From: Xanthobacter sp. YC-JY1
Lineage (GTDB): Bacteria > Pseudomonadota > Alphaproteobacteria > Rhizobiales > Xanthobacteraceae
Direction: 5' to 3'
Assembly: GCF_021730305.1 (NCBI RefSeq)
Contig: NZ_CP032674.1
Coordinates: 4,139,001-4,203,000, forward strand
Length of the DNA: 64,000 bases
Numbering within the stretch: position 1 is the stretch's first letter; each line of letters starts with the position of its first letter. Positions 42,766 to 51,829 of the stretch are shown one piece after another. Both the position numbers and the translations under genes were made by a program. A model generated the notes under the pieces. It ran no database searches and had not been told where the DNA came from. It worked only from the letters and a program-made list of their open reading frames with translations.

Positions 42766-43221
42766 TTTTTCCCATATTTCAATGACTTACCCACGGTGAT
42801 ACACACTCGAGGGTACGTTTATGGGAAGATCCAGCGGCTTGCCTGATTGCAGCCCACTCGCCACGGCGCTTTCCGGTATCGGAGGGTCGTCCCACCCTCG
42901 TTGATCAACGCGGCCGGCAAGCGGAAGAGTTTCATTTCCCCGCCGACCAGGCCGCTCCGCCAACTGAAGCTCTGAACCGAAGCCTGCGGAAACCGCCAAC
43001 CATTCGGCGGCTCTCACACCCGCGCTCGCCTTGCTGGGCGCGACCTCCCCCGCGCCAAAGCTTCGGAGGTGAGACATCGACCGCACCACGCGGGTGATCT
43101 CAACCGACTTCAGCCGAGCGCACATCATGGTGGTTCCGACCAACGAGGAAATCGTCGTCGCACGGGCCGCCAGACGAGGGTCGGCTACCCCGAAGCGGCG
43201 GCGGAGCGAGGGAGGGGGCAC
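42766..43221. other. Intergenic region without a supported gene
   Basis: About 455 bases between the right att and the first CoA-transferase gene. A minus-strand open frame crosses it but continues antisense to the CoA-transferase gene and shows no recognisable domain. The promoter of the CoA-transferase pair should be here; a GGAGGGGGC ribosome site lies at its end. Confidence 0.5.
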
Positions 43222-43875
43222 ATGAGGAAGGCGATCAGACCGGAGGAAGCGGCGGACATCGTGCCGGACGGTGCCGTTGTGCTCATCGGAGGCTTCATGG
43301 GCGTGGGGACGCCCGAGCGCATGATCGACGCGCTGGTGGCGCGCGGGGTGAAGAACCTCACCGTGGTGGCGAACGATGCCGCCATGCCGGGCAAGGGGAT
43401 CGGCAAGCTGGTGAGCGCCGGCGCCGTTTCCCGGGCGATCATGTCGCACATCGGCCTCAACCCGGAGATCCAGCAGAAGATGATCGCGGGCGAGATCGAG
43501 GTCGAGCTGGTGCCGCAGGGCACGCTGGTGGAGCGCATCCGCGCCGCCGGCGTGGGGCTCGGCGCCGTCGTCACCGCCACCGGCATCGGCACGCCAGTGG
43601 AAGAGGGCAAGCAGGTGCTCGAAATCGACGGCAAGCGCTATCTGGTGGAAAAGCCCATCCATGGCGACTACGCGCTGATCGCCGCGCAACAGGCGGACTA
43701 TGCCGGCAACCTGCTCTATTCGCTGACCGCCCACAACTTCAACCCGATCATGGCGCTGGCCGGCCGCACCGTCATCGTGGAGCCGGAGATGATCGTTCCG
43801 ATCGGCGTGATCCCGCCCGATGCGGTGAAGACGCCGGGTGTGCTCGTCGACCACATGCTCGCGAGGGCAGCGTGA
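43222..43875 (+). CDS. 3-oxoacid CoA-transferase subunit A
   Basis: A 217-residue protein starting MRKAIRPEEAADIVPDGAVV after a GGAGGGGG site. Motifs of the family I CoA-transferase alpha subunit: VVLIGGFMGVGTPERMIDAL, MPGKGIGKLVSAGAVSRAI, ELVPQGTLVERIRAAGVGLG. It moves CoA between succinyl-CoA and a 3-oxoacid (acetoacetate or 3-oxoadipate); the sequence alone does not fix which. The subunit B gene follows with a 1-4 base overlap. A second, probably pca-specific pair lies at 49129. Confidence 0.85.
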   Translation: MRKAIRPEEAADIVPDGAVVLIGGFMGVGTPERMIDALVARGVKNLTVVANDAAMPGKGIGKLVSAGAVSRAIMSHIGLNPEIQQKMIAGEIEVELVPQGTLVERIRAAGVGLGAVVTATGIGTPVEEGKQVLEIDGKRYLVEKPIHGDYALIAAQQADYAGNLLYSLTAHNFNPIMALAGRTVIVEPEMIVPIGVIPPDAVKTPGVLVDHMLARAA

Positions 43876-44564
43876 TGGATGCCAAGGTGATGGACCGCCC
43901 CCGCGCTGGCATGAGCGCCAAGGAAGTGATCGCCCGCCGGGTGGCGCAGGAGATCAAGCCCGGCATGCTGGTCAATCTCGGCATCGGCCTGCCCAGCATG
44001 GTGGCCAACTACATTCCCCATGATTACGGCGTCTACTTCCAGGCGGAGAATGGGGTGATCGGCCTCGGCGCCCGCCCGCCGGAAGGCATGGAGGACCCGC
44101 ACCTCACGGACGCCGGCGGCGGCTTCGTCACCGCGGTGCCGGGCGCGGCCTCCATCGACAGCGCCATGAGCTTCGGCATCATCCGCGGCGGCCATCTCGA
44201 CATGACCGTACTCGGCGGCCTGCAGGTGGACGAGCGGGGCTATCTCGCCAACTGGATGGTGCCGGGCAAGATGGTTCCCGGCATGGGCGGCGCCATGGAC
44301 CTCGTCGCGGGCGCCAAGCGCGTCGTTGTGGCCATGGTCCATTCCGCCAAGGGCGAGGCCAAGATCGTGCCCGGATGCACCCTGCCCCTCACCGCCATGC
44401 GCCGCGTCAGCCTCATCGTCACCGAACTCGCGGTGATCGAGCCGACGCGCGAGGGCCTGTTGCTGCGCGAGCGCGGCCCCGATGTCCGCGTCGAGGACAT
44501 CCTCGCCCAGACGTCGTCGCGCCTCATCATCGAGGATGAGGTGCCCGAGATGCGGATCGGCTGA
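43875..44564 (+). CDS. 3-oxoacid CoA-transferase subunit B
   Basis: A 229-residue protein; either the ATG at 43875 or the overlapping GTG at 43872 may be used. The catalytic Glu lies in FQAENGVIGLG, the residue that forms the glutamyl-CoA intermediate. Other family blocks: NLGIGLPSMVANYIP, GGHLDMTVLGGLQVDERGYL, CTLPLTAMRRVS. It forms a heteromer with the subunit A upstream. Converges on the DUF3141 gene with 22 bases between. Confidence 0.88.
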   Translation: MDAKVMDRPRAGMSAKEVIARRVAQEIKPGMLVNLGIGLPSMVANYIPHDYGVYFQAENGVIGLGARPPEGMEDPHLTDAGGGFVTAVPGAASIDSAMSFGIIRGGHLDMTVLGGLQVDERGYLANWMVPGKMVPGMGGAMDLVAGAKRVVVAMVHSAKGEAKIVPGCTLPLTAMRRVSLIVTELAVIEPTREGLLLRERGPDVRVEDILAQTSSRLIIEDEVPEMRIG

Positions 44565-44586
44565 TTACCCTTGCGTGGGGGCGGCG

Positions 44587-46995
44587 CTATTGCGCCGCTT
44601 CCGTCAGGGTGCCGAGCGGATCGGTGAGCACATCCATGGTCGCCGGGGGCAGGCCAAGCACGTCGTGGAAGCGCTGGAGCATGGCGAGGGTGCGCGGCTC
44701 CATGTCGGACAGCGCGCCGGGGACGAACTGCACCACCTCGGCCGCCCGGCGCCGCTCCTCCGGCGTGCGCAGGAGAAGCGGCAGGGTCTCGATGGCCGCG
44801 GGACCGGCATATTCCACGATCAGGCTCTGCTCATGGATGATCTGGGCGCGCTGGTCCGTCTTCAGCGAGCGGAAGGGCTCGTCCTTGGTGAGCACCCGGG
44901 CGGACCGCTCCAGCCGGTCGCGCCGCACCGTGCCACGCGCGTCTGCCAGGAGGATCAGCATGCGGATCACCGCCTCCACGAACCCACCCGACGAGAGGTG
45001 CAGCAGCGCCGACCGCACTTCCGGAAGGCCGATCAGCTCTTCCCTGGACTTGTGCGTCCGCTCGAAATTGAAGTTGCGGCCGAACCAGCGCATCTGTGGC
45101 GTGGCGTAGATGCTGAAGAACAGCGTCTCGTACCAGGCGTCGCGCACGTCGCGGATGATGTCGAAGCTCTGCTCGATGGCATCGGCGACGAGCCTCTCGG
45201 CCAGAACGAACGGATTGTCCTCAGCGACCGGCTGGCGGCTCTGCGCGGTCGTCTGGGCCGCGCCCGGCAGCGCGGCGAGGAAGGGGTTGCGCGAGGACAT
45301 GAGCCCCCGCTGCAGCCGGAGCGGATGAAGCTGCCGCCCCAGTTCCGCGCTCGCCTTGGTCACGCAGGCCTGCACCCACGGCCGCACGCAGATGTCGTAG
45401 AGCTCGCCCTGCAGTTCGGACACGCGCTCCACCGCGCCGAAGGGCACCTCGTCCTGCCGGCCGTCGCCGTAGCCGGGCAGGTCGGAAAGGCGGCGCTCCG
45501 AGAAGGAGACGGTGAAGTGCTTGTCGGCGCCCTCCTGGATCTCGTCCTCGATGATCATCTCATAGAGGCCGGGCGCCAGAGCCTCGATGGTCTTCAGGGT
45601 CGATGCCACCTCCTGGTGCTCGCGCCGGGCGATGGAGGAGGACACGAAGATGCCGAGATGGCCGATGGAATCGTGGACCATGTAGACGATGCGCTGGCCG
45701 CGGATCTTGATCTCGGTCTCGTCGGCGTAGGCGTCCATGATCCAGTTCACGGCCTGCTTGACCGGCGTGATGTTGTCGCCGTGGCTGGCGAACACGATGA
45801 TGGGCGAGCGGATTTGCTTGACGTCCAGAACGCGACCGTGCTCAAGGCGGGCCTCGTTGCGCGCAAGCTTGTTGCCGACGAACAGCTCGCGCACGATCCA
45901 GACGATCTCCGGCTCATTGAGCAGGAAGAAGCCACTCCACCACTTCTCGAACTCCAGGAACCGGCCGCGCTCGGTGTCCACCTTCTCGAACACGTCGTAA
46001 TATTTGCGGAACCACGTGCGCCCCGGATTCAGCATTTCGAAGTTCAGCACCAGCCAGGCGCCGTCGAAGACGCCGTCGCCATAGTCGGACCAGAACATGG
46101 GCTGGACCTGCCCGCCAAGGAGGCCGGCATTGTAGCGCATGGGATTGGAGCCCACATCGCCGGACCAGGTCTCCACCGGCGCGCCGTTGAGCACCAGCGG
46201 TCCGGTGAGGTCGGGATTGGAGGCGCCGAGCACCAGCGTGGCCCAGCCGCCCTGGCAATTGCCGATGACCACCGGCTTGGGCGCTTCCGGGTGCTGTTCC
46301 TGCACATAGCGGACGAACGAGGCCTCCGCGCGGGCGACATCGGCGAGCGTCTGTCGCGGCTCGGGATTGCGCCAGAATGCGGTGAAGTAGACGGGATGCC
46401 CCGCCTTCAGCGCCACGCCCACCTGGCTGTCAGCCTTGAATCCGCCAATCCCGGCGCCGTGGCCGGCACGCGGGTCGATGATGACGTAGGGCCGCTTCCA
46501 GTCGAGCACCTCGATGTCCTCGGGCGGAGTGATCTTCAGCAGCATGTAGTTGCAAGGGCGCGGCAGCTGACGCCCGTCCACGGCAATCTCATAGTCGTAG
46601 ATCAGCACCGGCGGGCAGCCGGCGGCCTCGTGGGCGAAGAAGGTGTCGCCGCGCTCGCGCAGGCAATCCGCCATCAGGATGGCGCGCTGGGTGCGGTCGG
46701 TGGCGTATTCCCGGAATTCGCCGAGCAGGGACAGGGGCGAGGCGCGCGGCTTGGTCACCTCGGCCACGAGGCCGGTCAAGGCATTGAATGTGGCGCGCAG
46801 GCGGTCGCCATGGGTGGCCGAGATGTTGTTGAAATGCCGTCCGGCCGCCTTCGACGTCAGCTCACCCACCGTCGACCATTCAGAGAGCTGGGCGGTAAGA
46901 GCAAGGTCCCGCTGGCGGGCCGTCCATGCGTTGCCGTCGGTTACAGCCGCGAAGAACGGATTGCGATCGCCCGTCTTGCTGTCCGCAGTATTCAC
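44587..46995 (-). CDS. DUF3141 protein, PhaC-like alpha/beta hydrolase
   Basis: An 802-residue protein. Residues about 175 to 450 form an alpha/beta hydrolase: strand YVIIDPRAGHGAGIGGFK, nucleophile elbow VVIGNCQGGWA with Cys in place of Ser, as in poly-hydroxyalkanoate synthases, and SHGDNITP / DSIGHLGIF for the acid and His. The remaining C-terminal half is helical. This is the DUF3141 family of Rhizobiales and related bacteria, often linked to polyester or acetate metabolism. Function not established; an acyl transfer or depolymerase role is likely. Confidence 0.85.
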   Translation of the reverse strand: MNTADSKTGDRNPFFAAVTDGNAWTARQRDLALTAQLSEWSTVGELTSKAAGRHFNNISATHGDRLRATFNALTGLVAEVTKPRASPLSLLGEFREYATDRTQRAILMADCLRERGDTFFAHEAAGCPPVLIYDYEIAVDGRQLPRPCNYMLLKITPPEDIEVLDWKRPYVIIDPRAGHGAGIGGFKADSQVGVALKAGHPVYFTAFWRNPEPRQTLADVARAEASFVRYVQEQHPEAPKPVVIGNCQGGWATLVLGASNPDLTGPLVLNGAPVETWSGDVGSNPMRYNAGLLGGQVQPMFWSDYGDGVFDGAWLVLNFEMLNPGRTWFRKYYDVFEKVDTERGRFLEFEKWWSGFFLLNEPEIVWIVRELFVGNKLARNEARLEHGRVLDVKQIRSPIIVFASHGDNITPVKQAVNWIMDAYADETEIKIRGQRIVYMVHDSIGHLGIFVSSSIARREHQEVASTLKTIEALAPGLYEMIIEDEIQEGADKHFTVSFSERRLSDLPGYGDGRQDEVPFGAVERVSELQGELYDICVRPWVQACVTKASAELGRQLHPLRLQRGLMSSRNPFLAALPGAAQTTAQSRQPVAEDNPFVLAERLVADAIEQSFDIIRDVRDAWYETLFFSIYATPQMRWFGRNFNFERTHKSREELIGLPEVRSALLHLSSGGFVEAVIRMLILLADARGTVRRDRLERSARVLTKDEPFRSLKTDQRAQIIHEQSLIVEYAGPAAIETLPLLLRTPEERRRAAEVVQFVPGALSDMEPRTLAMLQRFHDVLGLPPATMDVLTDPLGTLTEAAQ

Positions 46996-47258
46996 CGCAC
47001 TCTCCCGTGACTCGGCAGTCTATGCCGGTCGCGTCGCGCGCACGGAGAAATAAAGACTGCAACCATCTCCTTAGCGGAACAATGCTGCAATAAGGTGTCT
47101 GCTGTGGATCAAATCAGTTGAGCCGGCTTAGCTGGAGAACGGAACCTCCGATTAAAGATGATTCCATTCTTATCGGGTGGGGGTAGTCCGCGTAGACAGA
47201 AAATCTTTCAGGATACGCCCTTGCATCGCGAATCTCGCGGGGGCTGCGCCGGTCCGCT

Positions 47259-48152
47259 TCAGCCGGTGCGTTGCTGCTGTGCAGCGTCGCCCACCGCATC
47301 CCGCGATGGCGTCTCTTCTTCGGCAAAGGAACAGCGGTCGATCCATTGGTGGATCGCCGCCAGTGCCTCCGGCTCGTCGAGGAAGGGCGTGTGGCCTCGA
47401 TCGGGTACGTCCGCATAGATCATGTCCGGGCGCCGGGCCGCCATCGCCGCCGCGGCGCCGGCACTCAGCACGTCGGAATTGGCGCCGCGGATCAGGGCCA
47501 GCGGCCCGCCGGCGCAAGCGTCGAACAGGGGCCAGGCGTCCGTCGCCGGTGCCGCCAGGGCCTTCTGGAACGACAGGCGCAGATCGGGGTCATAGGGCAG
47601 GCCCACCCCGTTCGGCGTTTGCACAAAGCGGCGGATCGCCTCCTCCTCCCACCGCAGTTCCGGCACATGGTGGAAGCCGGGATTGGCCTGCGGCATGCGG
47701 TCGGCGATCTCCTCCAGCGTGGTCACGGCGGGCTCGACGCCGATATAGGCGCCGATGCGCTCGAGGCCCGCGCGCTCCATCACCGGCCCGACATCGTTGA
47801 GGCACACCCCGGCGACGCGCGCCGGCGCCTTCATGGCCATCAGCATGGCGAGGATCCCGCCCCGCGACGAGCCGATGATGGCAACGCGCGAGATCCCGAG
47901 ATGGTCCAGCAAAGCGAGCGCGTCGTCGCTTTCCTGGAGCGCAGTGTAGGTATCGGCCCCGGTCCACTGGGATTCGCCGCGCCCCCGGCTGTCGAGCCGG
48001 ATCAGCCGCACGTCATGGAGATGCCGGCCGAGATAGTCGAAATCGCGCCCGTTGCGGGTGAAGCCGGCCAGCGCCAGCAGCGGCCGCCCGGTGCCGACGT
48101 CGGAAAAGGCGAGGCTCGCGCCGTCCTGCGCGTGAAAGGTATCTCTTTTCAT
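47259..48152 (-). CDS. Alpha/beta hydrolase
   Basis: A 297-residue hydrolase: oxyanion strand LLALAGFTRNGRDFDYLGRH, RGRGES motif, nucleophile elbow IIGSSRGGILA (Ser), acid region and C-terminal His in VPDRGHTPFLDEP. Similar proteins include lactonases and C-C bond hydrolases of aromatic pathways, but the sequence does not single out a substrate. It lies next to the IclR/PcaR gene on the same strand, which hints at a catabolic role. Confidence 0.85.
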   Translation of the reverse strand: MKRDTFHAQDGASLAFSDVGTGRPLLALAGFTRNGRDFDYLGRHLHDVRLIRLDSRGRGESQWTGADTYTALQESDDALALLDHLGISRVAIIGSSRGGILAMLMAMKAPARVAGVCLNDVGPVMERAGLERIGAYIGVEPAVTTLEEIADRMPQANPGFHHVPELRWEEEAIRRFVQTPNGVGLPYDPDLRLSFQKALAAPATDAWPLFDACAGGPLALIRGANSDVLSAGAAAAMAARRPDMIYADVPDRGHTPFLDEPEALAAIHQWIDRCSFAEEETPSRDAVGDAAQQQRTG

Positions 48153-48231
48153 GGCATCCCGCGTGATCGCACCATTCTAGCATCGTGCGGGCGGCTGCGG
48201 TCCACCTTGATCCATCGCGGGGTGCCCGCTT

Positions 48232-48996
48232 CTATCTCAGGATCTTGCGGATTTCCCCCTGCACCCGCACGAGCGCGGGAAGATAGCGCGCCGCCAGGGT
48301 TTCGGCATCTCCGGCGAGGGCGGGCAGGCCGAGGTTGAGCGCCGCCACTGCGACGCCTCGCGCATTGAGAAGGGGCACCGCGATGGAGCAGAGGCCGAGT
48401 TCCACCTCCTGGTCGATCACCGCATATCCCCGCTCCCGCGCGCCCTTCACTTGCACCATCACCGCCTCGGGATCGGTCAGCGTCAGCGGCGTGCGGGCCG
48501 CGAGCGGACGCAGGCGCAGGAGACGCATGGCTTCCGCTTCCGGCAAGGCGGCGAGCAGCACGCGGCCCATGGACGTGCAATAGGCCGGCAGCCGCGAGCC
48601 GGGCATGAGAGCGATGGACATCAGCTTGCGCTGCGCCGCGCGCGCCACATAGACGATCTCGTCCACATCGAGGATGGAGACGGAGGAGCTTTCCCCCAGC
48701 TCCTCCGACAGCCGGTCGAGCCAGGGCTGCACCATCTGCGGCAGCGGCATGGCCGCGAGGCAGGCCGTGCCGAGCCTGAGCACGCGGGGCGTGAGGGTGA
48801 AGAACTTCCCGTCATAGTCCGCATAGCCGAGATGGGCGAGCGTGAGCAGGCAGCGCCGGGCGGTCGCCCGGTCGAGCCCGCTTGCGACGGAGACCTCGGC
48901 GATGGACTGGCGTGGCCGCTCGGCGGTGAAGGTCTCGATCACCGAGAGCCCCTTGGCGAGCCCGCCCATGGTGTCGCGCTGGGATATGCCGGTCAC
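48232..48996 (-). CDS. pcaR: IclR-family regulator of the pca genes (PcaR-like)
   Basis: A 254-residue IclR protein: winged helix (RQSIAEVSVASGLDRATARR, CLLTLAHLGYADYDGKFFTL) and effector domain with VYVARAAQRKLMSIALMPGS, LPAYCTSMGRVLLAALP and YAVIDQEVELGLCSIAVPL. This matches the PcaR/PcaU/PobR group that responds to 3-oxoadipate or protocatechuate. It is divergent from pcaIJF, and a 13-bp perfect inverted repeat lies between them. It probably activates pcaIJF when 3-oxoadipate is present and represses itself. Confidence 0.85.
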   Translation of the reverse strand: MTGISQRDTMGGLAKGLSVIETFTAERPRQSIAEVSVASGLDRATARRCLLTLAHLGYADYDGKFFTLTPRVLRLGTACLAAMPLPQMVQPWLDRLSEELGESSSVSILDVDEIVYVARAAQRKLMSIALMPGSRLPAYCTSMGRVLLAALPEAEAMRLLRLRPLAARTPLTLTDPEAVMVQVKGARERGYAVIDQEVELGLCSIAVPLLNARGVAVAALNLGLPALAGDAETLAARYLPALVRVQGEIRKILR

Positions 48997-49009
48997 GAAC
49001 CGCCCTTCG

Positions 49010-49050
49010 ATTTGTGCGATATGTCAACAAATATCCTATATCGCACAAAT
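49010..49050. promoter_or_regulatory. Candidate PcaR operator
   Basis: ATTTGTGCGATAT (49010-49022) and its exact reverse complement ATATCGCACAAAT (49038-49050) with a 15-base spacer, between the divergent IclR gene and pcaI. Length, symmetry and location fit an IclR-family binding site. Confidence 0.7.
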
Positions 49051-49054
49051 TGGA

Positions 49055-49083
49055 TTGAAGTCGAGAGGGGCGTTTTTTATTCG
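49055..49083 (+). promoter_or_regulatory. Candidate pcaIJF promoter
   Basis: TTGAAG, 17 bases, TATTCG, a possible -35/-10 pair. It begins 4 bases after the inverted repeat, so an activator bound there would contact RNA polymerase. Weak -10 fits an activated promoter. Confidence 0.4.
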
Positions 49084-49128
49084 TCGGATATGGAAAGGGG
49101 CGCCGCCCCAGGCGCAACAGGGACCAGA

Positions 49129-49851
49129 ATGGACAAGACGATCGCCACACCCGCGGAGGCGGTGGCCGACATCGGCGACAACGCCACGGTGATGATCGGA
49201 GGCTTCGGCGGCTCCGGCGCGCCCATCGAGCTGATCCACGCCCTCATCGACCGCTTCGTGAAGACCGGTTCGCCGCGCAACATCACGGTGGTCAACAACA
49301 ATGCCGGCAACGGCCATGTCGGCCTCGCCGCCATGATCGAGGTGGGGATGGTGGGCAAGCTCATCTGCTCCTTCCCCCGCTCGGCAGATCCGCGTGTGTT
49401 CACGCAGAAGTATCTCGCCGGGGAGATCGCGCTGGAGCTGGTGCCGCAGGGCACACTGGCCGAGCGCATCCGCGCGGGCGGCGCCGGCATCCCGGCCTTC
49501 TACACGCCCACCTCCTACGGCACCGAGCTCGCCAACGGAAAGCCCACCGCCGAGTTCGACGGTCGGCCCTATGTGCAGGAGCGCTGGCTGAAGGCCGATT
49601 TCGCGCTGGTGAAGGCGCATCTCGGCGACCGCCTCGGCAACCTCACCTACAACAAGGCGGCCCGCAACTTCGGCCCGCTGATGTGCACGGCGGCCCGGCA
49701 CGCCATCGTGCAGGTGTCGAAGGTGGTGCCGCCCGGCACCATCGATCCCGAGCATGTCGTCACCCCCGGCATCTTCGTCTCGCGCGTGGTGGAAGTGCCC
49801 AACCCCGCCCAGGAAGAGCTGCTGAACCGCGCCGGAGCAACCTATCCATGA
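49129..49851 (+). CDS. pcaI: 3-oxoadipate CoA-transferase subunit A
   Basis: A 240-residue protein; the ATG at 49129 (MDKTIATPAEAVADIGDNAT) fits the family, the longer open frame upstream is antisense to the regulator. Motifs: VMIGGFGGSGAPIELIHALI, NNNAGNGHVGLAAMI, ALELVPQGTLAERIRAGGAG and a C-terminal FVSRVVEVPNP. With PcaJ it makes 3-oxoadipyl-CoA from succinyl-CoA. Divergent from the PcaR-like gene, 4-base overlap with pcaJ. Confidence 0.92.
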   Translation: MDKTIATPAEAVADIGDNATVMIGGFGGSGAPIELIHALIDRFVKTGSPRNITVVNNNAGNGHVGLAAMIEVGMVGKLICSFPRSADPRVFTQKYLAGEIALELVPQGTLAERIRAGGAGIPAFYTPTSYGTELANGKPTAEFDGRPYVQERWLKADFALVKAHLGDRLGNLTYNKAARNFGPLMCTAARHAIVQVSKVVPPGTIDPEHVVTPGIFVSRVVEVPNPAQEELLNRAGATYP

Positions 49852-50531
49852 CCGCCAGCGACGATACCAAGCTCTCCAACGCCCAGATCGCCTGGCGCGC
49901 GGCGCAGGACATCGCCGACGGCGCCTATGTCAATCTCGGCATCGGCTTCCCCGAGATGGTCGCGCGCTATCAGCCGGCCGGCCGGGAGGTGATCTACCAC
50001 ACCGAGAACGGCATCCTCGATTTCGGCCAGGAACCCCCGGCCGGCGAGGAGGACTGGGACCTCATCAATGCCGGCAAGAAGGCGGTGACGCTGAAGCCCG
50101 GCTCGGCCTTCTTCCACCATGCGGACAGCTTCGCCATGGTGCGCGGCGGGCATCTCGACGTCGCCATCCTCGGCGCCTACCAGGTGGCGCAGAATGGCGA
50201 CCTCGCCAACTGGAGCGTCGGCGCCAAGGGCGTTCCGGCGGTGGGCGGGGCCATGGACCTCGTGCATGGCGCCAAGCGCGTCGCGGTCATCACCGAGCAC
50301 GTCACCAAGGCCGGCGAGCCGAAGCTACTGGACCGCTGCACCCTGCCCCTCACCGGCGTCGGCTGCGTCACGCGGGTCTATACCAGCCTCGCCGTGGTGG
50401 ACATCGAGGGCGGCCGCTTCGTGCTGCGCGAGAAGCTGCCCACCATCACGCTCGAAAAGCTCCAGTCCCTCACCGGGGCCGAGCTGGTCATCGCCGGCCC
50501 CGTGGCCGACCTCATCGTTCCCCAGCTGTAG
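49848..50531 (+). CDS. pcaJ: 3-oxoadipate CoA-transferase subunit B
   Basis: A 227-residue protein starting MTASDDTKLSNAQIAWRAAQ. The catalytic Glu is in YHTENGILDFG. Other family blocks: YVNLGIGFPEMVARYQPAGR, GGHLDVAILGAYQVAQNGDL, DRCTLPLTGVGCV. It overlaps pcaI by 4 bases and is followed after 9 bases by pcaF. The pair is clearly closer to PcaIJ/CatIJ than the pair at 43222, judging by position with pcaF and the regulator. Confidence 0.92.
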   Translation: MTASDDTKLSNAQIAWRAAQDIADGAYVNLGIGFPEMVARYQPAGREVIYHTENGILDFGQEPPAGEEDWDLINAGKKAVTLKPGSAFFHHADSFAMVRGGHLDVAILGAYQVAQNGDLANWSVGAKGVPAVGGAMDLVHGAKRVAVITEHVTKAGEPKLLDRCTLPLTGVGCVTRVYTSLAVVDIEGGRFVLREKLPTITLEKLQSLTGAELVIAGPVADLIVPQL

Positions 50532-50540
50532 GAGCCCGCA

Positions 50541-51743
50541 ATGAAGGACGTCTTCATCTGCGACTATGTCCGCACGCCCATCGGTCGCTTCGGCGGCGCG
50601 CTCGCCTCGGTGCGGGCGGACGATCTCGGTGCCGTGCCCCTGAAGGCGCTCATGGCGCGCAATCCCGGCGTGGATTTCGGCGCCGTGGACGATGTGATCT
50701 TCGGCTGCGCCAACCAGGCGGGCGAGGACAATCGCAACGTCGCGCGCATGTCGCTGCTGCTCGCCGGCCTGCCGGTCGGCGTGCCCGGCACCACCATCAA
50801 CCGCCTGTGCGGCTCGGGCATGGATGCGATCATCGCCGCCGCCCGCGCCATCAAGGCGGGCGAGGCGTCCCTGATGATCGCCGGCGGCGTGGAATCCATG
50901 TCCCGCGCCCCGTTCGTCATGCCCAAGGCGGACACCGCCTTCTCCCGCCATGCCGAGATCCACGACACCACCATCGGCTGGCGCTTTGTGAACCCGCTGA
51001 TGAAGGCTCAGTACGGCGTGGATTCCATGCCGGAGACGGGCGAGAACGTCGCCGAGGACTTCGCCATCAACCGCGCCGACCAGGACGCCTTCGCCCTGCG
51101 CTCGCAGGCCAAGGCCGCCGCCGCGCAGGCGAACGGGCGGCTGGCGCGGGAGATCGTTTCCGTGGCCATCCCCCAGCGCAAGGGCGAGCCCCTTCTCGTG
51201 GAGCGGGACGAGCATCCGCGCGCCACCACCATCGAGGCGCTGGCCAAGCTGCCGACGCCGTTCCGCAAGGGCGGCACGGTGACGGCGGGCAACGCCTCGG
51301 GCGTCAATGACGGTGCCGCTGCGCTGATCCTCGCGGACGCGGAGACGGCGGCGAAATACGGCCTCACCCCCATTGCCCGCGTGCTGGGCGGGGTGGCGGC
51401 CGGCGTGCCGCCGCGCATCATGGGCATCGGCCCTGCGCCGGCCTCCAAGAAGCTGATGGCGCGCCTCGGCCTCACCCCGGCCGATTTCGACGTGATCGAG
51501 CTGAACGAGGCCTTCGCCTCCCAGGGCCTCGCCACCCTGCGCGACCTCGGCATCGCCGATGACGATGCCCGGGTGAACCCCAATGGCGGCGCCATCGCGC
51601 TCGGCCATCCCCTCGGCATGTCCGGCGCGCGCATCACCGGCACGGCGGCGCTGGAACTCTCCCTGACCGGCGGCAAGCGCTCGCTCAGCACCATGTGCAT
51701 CGGCGTCGGCCAGGGCATCGCGGTGGCGCTGGAGCGGGTGTGA
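50541..51743 (+). CDS. pcaF: 3-oxoadipyl-CoA thiolase
   Basis: A 400-residue thiolase: start MKDVFICDYVRTPIGRFGGA, nucleophile Cys in INRLCGSGMDAI (about residue 90), QAGEDNRNVARM typical of PcaF, HPLGMSGARITG (His) and the C-terminal Cys in STMCIGVGQG. It splits 3-oxoadipyl-CoA into succinyl-CoA and acetyl-CoA, the last step of the beta-ketoadipate pathway. Third gene of the pcaIJF operon. Confidence 0.95.
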   Translation: MKDVFICDYVRTPIGRFGGALASVRADDLGAVPLKALMARNPGVDFGAVDDVIFGCANQAGEDNRNVARMSLLLAGLPVGVPGTTINRLCGSGMDAIIAAARAIKAGEASLMIAGGVESMSRAPFVMPKADTAFSRHAEIHDTTIGWRFVNPLMKAQYGVDSMPETGENVAEDFAINRADQDAFALRSQAKAAAAQANGRLAREIVSVAIPQRKGEPLLVERDEHPRATTIEALAKLPTPFRKGGTVTAGNASGVNDGAAALILADAETAAKYGLTPIARVLGGVAAGVPPRIMGIGPAPASKKLMARLGLTPADFDVIELNEAFASQGLATLRDLGIADDDARVNPNGGAIALGHPLGMSGARITGTAALELSLTGGKRSLSTMCIGVGQGIAVALERV

Positions 51744-51770
51744 TCGGCCCTTCCGGCAGGTAATAGAAAA

Positions 51771-51803
51771 GCAGCGGCGAGGGGCCAAGCCTTTCGCCGC
51801 TGC
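51771..51803. terminator. Bidirectional terminator between pcaF and the FMN reductase gene
   Basis: GCAGCGGCGA and TCGCCGCTGC form a 10-bp perfect stem with a 13-base loop. It is flanked by GAAAA on the left (a T run for the minus strand) and CGTTT on the right, between convergent genes. Confidence 0.65.
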
Positions 51804-51829
51804 CGTTTCAGGGGCATGCCAGCTTCAGG

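Noticed and set aside
44482-47010. 842-residue plus-strand open frame
   Set aside because: Antisense to the DUF3141 gene, which has clear hydrolase motifs; composition is that of an antisense shadow.
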